From the NCBI RefSeq assembly GCF_000210295.1, contig NC_026739.1, positions 592,262 to 656,261 on the forward strand: a stretch of DNA of 64,000 nt, written 5' to 3'. The translations under genes were made by a program, and so were the position numbers. The notes under the pieces were generated by a model, which worked only from the letters and a program-made list of their open reading frames with translations, was not told the DNA's origin and searched no databases. The stretch comes from Trypanosoma brucei gambiense DAL972 (lineage: Eukaryota; Euglenozoa; Kinetoplastea; Trypanosomatida; Trypanosomatidae). The stretch's first letter is position 1. Each line of letters begins with the position of its first letter. This document shows positions 8,267 through 16,193 of the stretch, one piece after another.

Positions 8267-11200
8267 ATGAGTATAGCGCGGTTGGAGCCATCTGTAAACG
8301 ATGAGACCCAACGGGGAAATTTAGCACGAGAGGAGGAGGATGAGGAAGGTCAACAGGAAGGATCGGAGCGGGAAGTCCCTTACAGTCACGTCTCCGACGG
8401 CACCGATAATGAGGATTATACGGGGGACGTGACAGGTGGTGAGGAGAGCGATTACGAAGAGGGATCTGAAGTGGAGCAAGAAAACCTTCTGTCATTCTCT
8501 GCATTCCCCTTGGAGGCTATTGGTGGTCAACACGTCATGGTTATAACGGCATTCCGCCGCTTTGTTGCTGTAGGCACTAGTCGTGGAGACGTGATGCTGC
8601 TGGAAGCCACGAGTGGCGTAGTGTTTCGATTGCTTCACGCTCATACCAACCCTATTAGTGATATCACTTGTGACACCAGTGAAAAGTACATTGGTTCTTC
8701 AGATATGTCAGGGTTGGTCACCATACACAATCTTACTAGTGGTACGGAGTCCTACAGGAAGGATTTTGGTCGCTCGATCAAGTCGTTATCTATTCATCCC
8801 TTTTATGGTCGCAGGGACGAACGGCCTGCTGTTGTTTCTAGTTCTGACGATGTTATGCTCATCACCAAAACTATGTTTCTTGGCCGAAATGTTTCGGTTA
8901 TACACCAAAAGCACGGAAAGGTGTTTTGTGTGAAGTGGTGCGGTGCCGACATTATTGCATGGGCAAGTGAGACTGGTGTTGTATTATACAGTTATTCAGG
9001 AAAGGAGGTACTGCAGTCTATTCCACGACCTGAAAATTCTTTACATCTTGAGTTGTATAATTGCTCGCTCATCTGGGAGCCTCCACGCACGCTTACATGT
9101 GGATGGGGTAACTGGATTCAGGAGGTTGTGTTGCGTGTAAGCGGTCGTGAGTCCGGATCCCGCAACCAAAGGGTTATTGTTCATCCCCCTGTTCTAACGG
9201 ATACGCTGAGGGATCCATTTCGTGTTTGCGGTATGGCGGCTTTTGGTGCAGATCGGTACGCTGTACTCGCTGCGACAGTTGAACAGGAAGGTTGTGTGGG
9301 AGAATTGGGCGTGCGCATCGTGGACCGCGCGACATTCGATCCCGTTTACTGCGCAAGAATAGCTACAAGCCACAAGCACACTTTGCAGTTTTGTTTGGCT
9401 TTCACACAAGCTAGTTGTGAGAGTGCCTTTGAGGCACCAAAACTCACCATGAACAACACCCCTCAGCATGATCCCGCACTCCCAACAAAAGGGTCCATGT
9501 ACTTTGTTGGATGCGGCGACGTTATCATTAGGGCAGCACCTGCGGACGAAGATGATCACGTTCAGTATCTTCTAGGTGTGGGTCAAGTTCCGGAGGCTTA
9601 TGAGTACGCACAAAAATATGCTCTTACAAGGTACGATTTGAAGGGTATTGGTTGGCGGATGCTTCAACATCTTTTAGCGGTTGGAAAACATGAGGAAGCT
9701 GCTTTTCATCTCCCCCGCATAATTCAGTATGATTGTACCGAGTGGGAAACCTGGATAGTGAAGTTTGATCAGCGGGGGTTATCTCACTTGTTAGCAGATG
9801 TGGTTCCCACCAAGTTGCCCGGGAACGGCAGTCAGAGTGGTTGCGCTAGAGAGACAGGCAATCCTTCCGAAAGGATAGGAGAGGAATATTATGAACTTCT
9901 TCTTCAACGTTGTCTAGAGAAAGATGTGGCGCGATTCAGGAAGGCGGTACGGCGCCTCTCCGGTCTTTACAAGTTGGAAGTTATCTGCCGCGCAGCAGAA
10001 GTACGATACAACGATTGGCGTTTGCAAGTGCATCGTGGTAGTAATGTTCCTGAAGAAGAGATGCGGGACCTTGGTGATGCTTATGGTATGCTTTTGAAAC
10101 TTAATGGACAATACAACGAGGCATTGCGGGTTCTGTCGCGTGTTGCTCACAGTAATGAACTGTTTGAACTTGTCCAGGAAAGGCATCTCTTTAGTGAGGC
10201 ATTGGAACTTCTTCCTGAGCTGTTTGCCACAAACGAAGGCAAGACTGTGGAGCTTTTGCTAACACCGGCCCCAATTAGCAGCAGCACCACCACTTCATCC
10301 AACGCCCCTGCAACTTTGACAGAGGATGAGAATGACATCGATGACCACTGCTTGGGTCCTCCTTTGCTTTTTCCCCCTGCGTCTGTGGTTCAGCGTCTAG
10401 AGTTTGCACACCGTGGATATTTGTGGTCATACCTGAAGGCACTGAAAATGCACGATAAGGCTGCATACAAGGAAATACTGAGGGTGTATGTTCAACTTGT
10501 AGCCACACTTTTCATCGAAAACGAACCTTCCGGCATGTTACAGTTCCTCCGTGAGAATTACTCCATGCTGCCCAAGTTAAAGGAGATATATGCACTTTGC
10601 AAAAAAGAGCAAATGCTTGACGAAATGGTTTTTCTATTGTTGCGAATGGGTAAGGAAGAGGAGGGTCTTTACGTTATCGTACACGAAATGAAGAACATGA
10701 GAAAAGCGGTACAATTTGTTGCCGATGTACCTAACAAAGAGGACCAAACTAGTCTCTATAAGAAGTTAATACACATGGTGTTAGAGGCTAACGCCGGTTT
10801 CCCCAGCCGTAACGGTCAAAAATACATTGAACATGAAATGAAAGCAGATGAAACACTGTCGAGCATCGCAAGGAGGTATGGTGTTGACGAAAGTGATCTG
10901 CGCGCGGCAAACCCCGTTCTGGACGCAGAGGGAGGAGGGGGTTGTAGTGGCAACGTATCTGATTTAGGTGATGTGGTTCCCCAACGCCGTACTTGCATTG
11001 TGCCTTTGGATTTGACGAAGGAACTTATCGAAGCTGTTGTCGATATGTCGGTCGCACATTTGGTAACACTAGACCCCTCACTCATTATCGAACTACTTCC
11101 TGATGAGGAACCAATGCCCCACGTAGGAAATTGTTTAGCCACTGTCGCGCGTAGCAAAGCCAACAGTGTGGCCCTCATGGAAGCTGTCGTGTGTGTGGCC

Positions 11201-11545
11201 ACGAGTGACTTATTAACTTGCTTCGAGTCATTTTACAAGCGCGAGCTATCCTGTATTCGTGTAACTCACGATGGTGCAGTGTGTCCCCTTTGTCGACGCC
11301 CAACGTCAGAGGGTGTTGTTGTTTTTAGGTGCTTACACGCTCATCATTTGCGATGTGTGGTGAATTACTTCTCTGGAGATAACACACTATTCGATTCATT
11401 GAGCAATGACGAAGTCGAACGAATCCTCAAAGACCCTGATGGATTCATCAACTCAACGCAGTGGTCTGGACCGATAAGTTGTTGTTTTTGTAACCAGTTG
11501 ACCAGAGTGGCAGAATTAGTTGAGGTTGAAATGCAGAGCGCATAG
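8267..11545 (+). CDS. VPS41: VPS41, HOPS tethering-complex subunit, with a LysM-like insertion
   Basis: This 1092-residue protein has the VPS41 architecture: an acidic N-terminus (1-72), a WD40-type beta-propeller (about 73-420), clathrin-heavy-chain-like helical repeats (about 540-850 and 915-1000), and a C-terminal RING-like zinc finger beginning CPLC at 1006-1009 with further Cys/His pairs to the end. The family segment LWSYLKALKM through the stretch containing VFLLLRMGKEEEGL aligns by eye with human VPS41. VPS41 acts in the HOPS complex, tethering late endosomes to the lysosome/vacuole with Rab7. Between helical hairpins, residues 854-914 carry a LysM-like motif (ETLSSIARRYGVDESDLRAA at 862-881, followed by NP), which I do not know from VPS41 elsewhere. 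Family identity is confident; the insertion is discussed separately. Confidence 0.9.
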   Translation: MSIARLEPSVNDETQRGNLAREEEDEEGQQEGSEREVPYSHVSDGTDNEDYTGDVTGGEESDYEEGSEVEQENLLSFSAFPLEAIGGQHVMVITAFRRFVAVGTSRGDVMLLEATSGVVFRLLHAHTNPISDITCDTSEKYIGSSDMSGLVTIHNLTSGTESYRKDFGRSIKSLSIHPFYGRRDERPAVVSSSDDVMLITKTMFLGRNVSVIHQKHGKVFCVKWCGADIIAWASETGVVLYSYSGKEVLQSIPRPENSLHLELYNCSLIWEPPRTLTCGWGNWIQEVVLRVSGRESGSRNQRVIVHPPVLTDTLRDPFRVCGMAAFGADRYAVLAATVEQEGCVGELGVRIVDRATFDPVYCARIATSHKHTLQFCLAFTQASCESAFEAPKLTMNNTPQHDPALPTKGSMYFVGCGDVIIRAAPADEDDHVQYLLGVGQVPEAYEYAQKYALTRYDLKGIGWRMLQHLLAVGKHEEAAFHLPRIIQYDCTEWETWIVKFDQRGLSHLLADVVPTKLPGNGSQSGCARETGNPSERIGEEYYELLLQRCLEKDVARFRKAVRRLSGLYKLEVICRAAEVRYNDWRLQVHRGSNVPEEEMRDLGDAYGMLLKLNGQYNEALRVLSRVAHSNELFELVQERHLFSEALELLPELFATNEGKTVELLLTPAPISSSTTTSSNAPATLTEDENDIDDHCLGPPLLFPPASVVQRLEFAHRGYLWSYLKALKMHDKAAYKEILRVYVQLVATLFIENEPSGMLQFLRENYSMLPKLKEIYALCKKEQMLDEMVFLLLRMGKEEEGLYVIVHEMKNMRKAVQFVADVPNKEDQTSLYKKLIHMVLEANAGFPSRNGQKYIEHEMKADETLSSIARRYGVDESDLRAANPVLDAEGGGGCSGNVSDLGDVVPQRRTCIVPLDLTKELIEAVVDMSVAHLVTLDPSLIIELLPDEEPMPHVGNCLATVARSKANSVALMEAVVCVATSDLLTCFESFYKRELSCIRVTHDGAVCPLCRRPTSEGVVVFRCLHAHHLRCVVNYFSGDNTLFDSLSNDEVERILKDPDGFINSTQWSGPISCCFCNQLTRVAELVEVEMQSA
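10820..11011 (+). other. LysM-like motif inside VPS41
   Basis: Residues 852-915 of VPS41 fit the LysM pattern: a hydrophobic start (YIEHEMKADETL), the helix SSIARRYGVDESDLRAAN, then Pro. A Gly-rich loop (about 886-895) and a closing strand ending CIVPL follow. The motif-sized core is about 45 residues, with the loop expanded. It lies in frame, with no base-composition break at either edge. Confidence 0.65.
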
Positions 11546-11969
11546 GAGTGGGTGAAAGGTGTATAGTTTTGCTTCGCTATATAGGTGAAACATCAACGCA
11601 TATCACTTCTTGTTCCTTTTTTTTTTCTGTTTTTAAAAGAATATTTACTCAACACAAACATTCAGGTTGTTTCTTTTATACGTGTGTTTGCGCGAACAAT
11701 GTATCATGGAGCACAAATATCTGTTACATTTGGGAAGCTTCCTACACCCGCTCTTTTGTGCTGTATTTCACCATTAACCCGGTGATGCGTCCCGGTAGAC
11801 GCACTTTTAATATGTTTTTGTGTATGCATCATTTGTTGTGTGTTCTGTTGATGCTTTATTCCCTCTTCTGTCGGAGGGTTGTCATATTTTTTTACTTTCT
11901 TCCACACCATTTTTAATCGCGCAGTAATAGGACACACGATATAAGCATCGTAGCGCGCAGCCACATCCA
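11546..11969. other. Intergenic UTR region
   Basis: About 420 bases, T-rich, without a supported gene. Confidence 0.7.
11886..11924 (+). promoter_or_regulatory. Predicted spliced-leader acceptor for IMP4
   Basis: A pyrimidine tract at 11886-11913 is followed by AG at 11923-11924, 45 nt before ATG 11970. Confidence 0.5.
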
Positions 11970-12833
11970 ATGCGACGTAGCGTTATTCGGCAGCGTAAGG
12001 AGTTTTTAGAGAGGAGACAGAATGAACATGTACACGCGGCGATATATACAAAGAAGGAGCAGTTTCGTGATGCCATTCAAAACGCCACCCCCCTTCCTGG
12101 TCATCTGCGCAAGGATGCTCTTGCCCTAAAGAAATTCTCTGAATTAGATGATGACCAAACAAAAGTACTGCAGACGACTGTTGACGACGAGTACGCCAAA
12201 GCTGGAGTGGAGGATCCGCATGTACTCGTAACAACATCACGTGAACCTTCCCAGAAACTGTTGGAGTTCGCCAAGGAAGTGCGTCTCATTATTCCCAATG
12301 CGGTGCGCTTAAACAGGGGTAACCTCAACATTCGGCAACTTATGGAGGCAGCAAGGCGTGATCAGTACAGCGATGTAGTGGTTTTGCAGGAATCTCAGGG
12401 CGTCCCTGACAGTCTAACCATCTCTCATTTACCTCTAGGACCCACAGTAGTCTTCACAATACACAACCTTGTGACACGACATGACATTGAAGATGTCGGT
12501 ACAATGTCAGAGCAGTATCCACACCTAATTTTCGAAAACTTCACAACGAAGTTGGGTTGTCGCATACGGGATGTGCTAAAGTACCTTTTTCCCGTACCCA
12601 AACCAGAGGCCACACGTGTACTGACATTTGACAACCAGAATGACTTTATAAGTTTTCGTCACCATACCTTTAAGATGGTTAAGAAAAGCAACGTGCAGCT
12701 AACGGAAGTGGGTCCACGCATGGAATTGTCACCCTGCCGAATAATGTTGGGGACGCTCGAGATGGATGATGCAGAGACGGAATGGGTTCTGCAACCGTAC
12801 ATGAACACAGCGAAGAAGCGAAGACTGATGTAA
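11970..12833 (+). CDS. IMP4: IMP4, U3 snoRNP Brix-domain protein
   Basis: This 287-residue protein is a close match in length and layout to IMP4, the Brix-domain subunit of the IMP3-IMP4-MPP10 module of the U3 snoRNP. It helps U3 pair with pre-rRNA during small-subunit maturation in the nucleolus. The N-terminus (1-80) is a charged helical region beginning MRRSVIRQRKEFLERR, typical of IMP4. The Brix domain starts with HVLVTTSREPSQKLLEFAKE (about 83-102) and includes VRLNRGN and LPLGPTVVFTIHN, ending near residue 270. A short basic tail (KKRR) closes the protein. RIO2, further along the window, acts late in the same small-subunit pathway. Identity is confident. Confidence 0.95.
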   Translation: MRRSVIRQRKEFLERRQNEHVHAAIYTKKEQFRDAIQNATPLPGHLRKDALALKKFSELDDDQTKVLQTTVDDEYAKAGVEDPHVLVTTSREPSQKLLEFAKEVRLIIPNAVRLNRGNLNIRQLMEAARRDQYSDVVVLQESQGVPDSLTISHLPLGPTVVFTIHNLVTRHDIEDVGTMSEQYPHLIFENFTTKLGCRIRDVLKYLFPVPKPEATRVLTFDNQNDFISFRHHTFKMVKKSNVQLTEVGPRMELSPCRIMLGTLEMDDAETEWVLQPYMNTAKKRRLM

Positions 12834-13378
12834 GGGAGATGCGCGCCGAGATTAAGCAATCCTTTTTCTTCTCCGTAGTTTCGCAATGAAAAATGTTAGC
12901 CGTTGTCATTTGAGGGTATTATGGTTACTTGAAGCGACATGTTAGCTTTATACCCTAATCCCATTTCATTATTTTAAACCTTCGTTTAAAATTGTAAGCA
13001 ACGACAAGGAGTATGAGATTTAATAATAACGGTGACTTTGGGCGGTTCCGTGCCGAGTGAAACCTCCTGCGCTTTCCTTAATTTGCACGTATTCTTGAGG
13101 GTGGTGGAGACGGCTTTAAATCGCTCTAAAGTTTGTGTCGCGGGAACATGTCCATATAGATGTATGGGTTTATTTATTTATTTAGAATATTGGTTCTTCG
13201 TATTCTTTTCGAATTAACTTTTGTGTTTCTTTTCCTCTAACTTTTCTTACTAAAAGATTTAAGCGATCACTTATTCCGTTTATCACAAACAAAGCAACAC
13301 CGACGATAACAGCAGCAAGAAAGACAAACAAGAACAGGTAAAGCAACAGAGTTTTTTTTTCTGTTTTAAAAAGTTCAT
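12834..13378. other. Intergenic UTR region
   Basis: About 545 bases without a supported gene. Only a 61-codon frame without an ATG start occurs here. Confidence 0.7.
13217..13256 (+). promoter_or_regulatory. Predicted spliced-leader acceptor for threonine dehydrogenase
   Basis: A pyrimidine-rich run (13217-13249) is followed by AG at 13255-13256, about 122 nt before ATG 13379. A second, weaker tract at 13352-13367 with AG 13372-13373 is an alternative. Confidence 0.4.
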
Positions 13379-14377
13379 ATGTTTTGTTTTTCTCGTTTCG
13401 CTCTCTCTGCTGCGGCGCCTCGTGTGCTTGTAACTGGAGCTCTGGGTCAAATCGGAACTGATCTTAGCCTTGCATTGCGAGACAAGTTTGGTGCAGACTC
13501 CGTCCTGGTGAGTGATGTGGTCGAGCCAGGTGCAAAGCACCCACTTGCCGGTTTAAAGGGCGTTGAGAAGCTCGACTGCCTCGACAGCAACGGTTTTGAG
13601 AAGTTGGTGAAGGAGTTTAAACCAACATGGATGTATCACCTCCCGGCTATTATGTCCGTCCGAGGTGAAGCGGAACCTGATCTTGCTATGGATATCAACG
13701 TTAACACCACACGTTATGCACTTGAGCTTGCTCGGAAGTACAACATACGTATTTTCATTCCAAGCACCATCGCCGCCTTTGGTGACAAGTGTGGGAAGAC
13801 TATGACGAAGGATGATACCATCATGAACCCCTCCACGGTGTACGGTGTGACGAAAGTTTACACGGAATTGCTCGGCACGTGGTACCGTCAAAAGTACGGT
13901 GTGGATTTCCGCAGTGTGCGTCTACCTGGTATTATATCTGCCGCAACGCTCCCTGGTGGAGGTGCCACAGACTACGCCATTCACATGTACCATTCTGCAC
14001 TTCTGCAGAAGAAATGTGTGTGTCCTGTTCTCCCTTACGAGTCACTTCCTATGATGTACATGCCCGACACACTGAACAGTTTGGTAAAAATCATGGAGGC
14101 GCCCCTTGAGAAGTTGACTCGCACGGTGTACAACATAACTGGTTTTAGTTTCTCCCCATCGGAACTGAGGTTCAGCATTGAGAGGTGTACTGACCGCACC
14201 ATTGAGGTGGAATATGTGGAGGGTCCTGCTCAAAAGATTGCAAACTCGTGGCCAGACAGTCTCGATGACAGCAACGCACGCAATGACTGGGGACACCAGG
14301 TGAAATATGATATTGATATGATGAGCGAAGATATGTTGCGGCAGATACCAATCCTTCATGGACTTCCATCCTTGTGA
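13379..14377 (+). CDS. TDH: Mitochondrial L-threonine 3-dehydrogenase
   Basis: This 332-residue enzyme is a short-chain (extended SDR/epimerase-like) threonine dehydrogenase. It oxidises L-threonine with NAD+ to 2-amino-3-ketobutyrate, which a PLP-dependent CoA ligase then splits to glycine and acetyl-CoA. In procyclic trypanosomes this route feeds acetate and lipid synthesis. The NAD-binding GALGQIG is at residues 20-26, the catalytic Thr130 lies in IPST, and Tyr155 and Lys159 form YGVTK. The N-terminus MFCFSRFALSAAAPR has Arg and Ser, no acidic residues, and hydrophobic faces, as expected of a mitochondrial presequence. ATG 13379 is the first methionine and the distance to the glycine loop suits a short presequence. 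Identity is confident. Confidence 0.96.
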   Translation: MFCFSRFALSAAAPRVLVTGALGQIGTDLSLALRDKFGADSVLVSDVVEPGAKHPLAGLKGVEKLDCLDSNGFEKLVKEFKPTWMYHLPAIMSVRGEAEPDLAMDINVNTTRYALELARKYNIRIFIPSTIAAFGDKCGKTMTKDDTIMNPSTVYGVTKVYTELLGTWYRQKYGVDFRSVRLPGIISAATLPGGGATDYAIHMYHSALLQKKCVCPVLPYESLPMMYMPDTLNSLVKIMEAPLEKLTRTVYNITGFSFSPSELRFSIERCTDRTIEVEYVEGPAQKIANSWPDSLDDSNARNDWGHQVKYDIDMMSEDMLRQIPILHGLPSL

Positions 14378-16193
14378 GTAAGAAAGAAAAAAACAAAAAT
14401 AAATAAACGAAGGAGCGAAGCGGCGGAAACGCATGGTTGCATGCGCATATTCGGGTTTCTGCAAAGGTATGTGTATGGTTGTTGAAGATGGGAAACTAAT
14501 AAAAGAAAGGGAAAGAGAAATGATGCCGCTCGTCAAGACGAAAATACCCACGAAGGAAAATAAACAGTAGGAACTTGAAAACATCCTGCAGTCGATGGTG
14601 GAAACTCATTAATTTTTTTGTTCGACTTAGCGTACGTAATCCCTCCTTTTTACGTCCTCCTTGTTTCTTTTCGAACTAATCTTCGTTTTACTTTTCTGAT
14701 ACACTCTATCACTGCATGGGGGTTGTTAAGTATCTTTTTACTGTCTTTGATCGTTGAAGGTTCTTGTAATTCCTTCTTGGGTAAAAGGGAAGAAACGAAA
14801 GAAGAATTGTATTGTGTTTTCGTTAACGGGATAATTCTTATCGTTTCGCATTCCTTTTTTTTCCTTTTCATTCTTTATATTTTTGTGATCAACGCCTTTA
14901 TCTTTTTTCTTTTATTCGCTTGTTGTTTTTAATAGTGCTATTGGGAAGGGGGAGGTGAAGCGTAAATTCGCTTGCGCAGGGCGTGAAGAGGAAATAATAG
15001 GAAGATATTGCCTGTAGTGTTGGAGAGATTGCGTCAAGTAAGGAAAGAAAAGACAAAAAAAAACACTGAAATACCAGCAACAACAATTGTTACGCATTAC
15101 TCCAGCAACTTTTTTTCTTCCCGCCCAACCTCTTTCCGCTTCTTCTTATGCCGCAGATATTTTACAATTTTGACGTTACTCGTGTCGTTAGTTTTTTTTT
15201 CCGTCGGGTTGCAATGCGGTAATGGGCCTTTAGCGTTCATCATTTTTTTCAATTTATTTGTGCCATTTCTGTGTGTTCCTCAGCTTCTCCCTCGCTTCAT
15301 TTTACTGTTGTTGTGTCGCCTTGTAATTATTTCATTATCTTTCCTTATGTTTTATTCAAGGTACGCATCAATGCCATTCACACAAAGTTTTGACCTCCAC
15401 TAAGCGAATGGGGGAGGAAGAAAATTTGAATTTAAAAAGCAATTTTTTTTTTTTTACTTTGTTACCTTATGGAGTCGTTGTTGCTCTCGTTGTGAACAAC
15501 ACATTCGCACATTCACACACATATACGCATATATAAAGTGGATGCTTCTCGCTTCCGTACAATCATCATCGTCATGTACCACATGGACTGAAAAGAACAT
15601 AACTCTCAGTTTCTGCGGAAGGAGACAATTAACCGTAATACCGAATGGTGTTGTTTTCGTATCGTCCTATATTTTTCTGTTGTACCGATTGCTGATATTG
15701 TCGCAACCTCTCTTTCCACCCTGGATATGGTGGGAATGAAATGTCATCGGTGAATGAATGAAAGCGGAAGTATTTGAAAGAACACGCACAAAAGGAGAGC
15801 ATGTGAACGGTTCCTGTCGTTACTATCATTATTGTGTGTCGGATAATTTTTATTCATATTATTTATAGCTTTCCCCTTGCACTACGGTCCTATCTCGTCA
15901 CTTTTCCACAGGGGGAAGTGCTATAAAACTTGATGTTTCGATAACATCTTTCGAATGGTTTTATTCCTCTAATTTTTTAATGTTTTTTGTTTACATATGT
16001 TCTCTCCTTTCCTTTCTTTGTTATTTTTCTCTTTTCTTCTCGTTGTTGCTTTTATTACTCAAGTTCTTTGGTATACTATTTTTGTTGCCGAGTAAAAATA
16101 TCATTTGATATATATATATTGGGAAGTGAAAAGCTTTATCTGGCCAAGTTGTTGAGAATATTTCACTACGGGAGGGGATATAATTTAAACCGT
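14378..16193. other. Long intergenic region, no supported gene
   Basis: About 1.8 kb of T-rich spacer between threonine dehydrogenase and the Tudor/BRCT gene. The frames present (for example 14618-14932 and 15542-15739) are Phe/Leu/Ser-rich readings of pyrimidine tracts without family motifs. I saw no tRNA-like or other RNA gene. The leader of the next gene may be long. Confidence 0.6.

Noticed and set aside
14618..14932. 104-codon hydrophobic frame in the long spacer after threonine dehydrogenase
   Set aside because: Composition is Phe/Leu/Ile from T-runs, the start is TTG-like and the antisense frame is equally long. It looks like a pyrimidine-tract artefact.
15542..15739. 65-codon ATG frame before the Tudor/BRCT gene
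   Set aside because: It has an ATG and one hydrophobic stretch but no motif, and it probably lies in the leader region. It could be an upstream frame but evidence is lacking.
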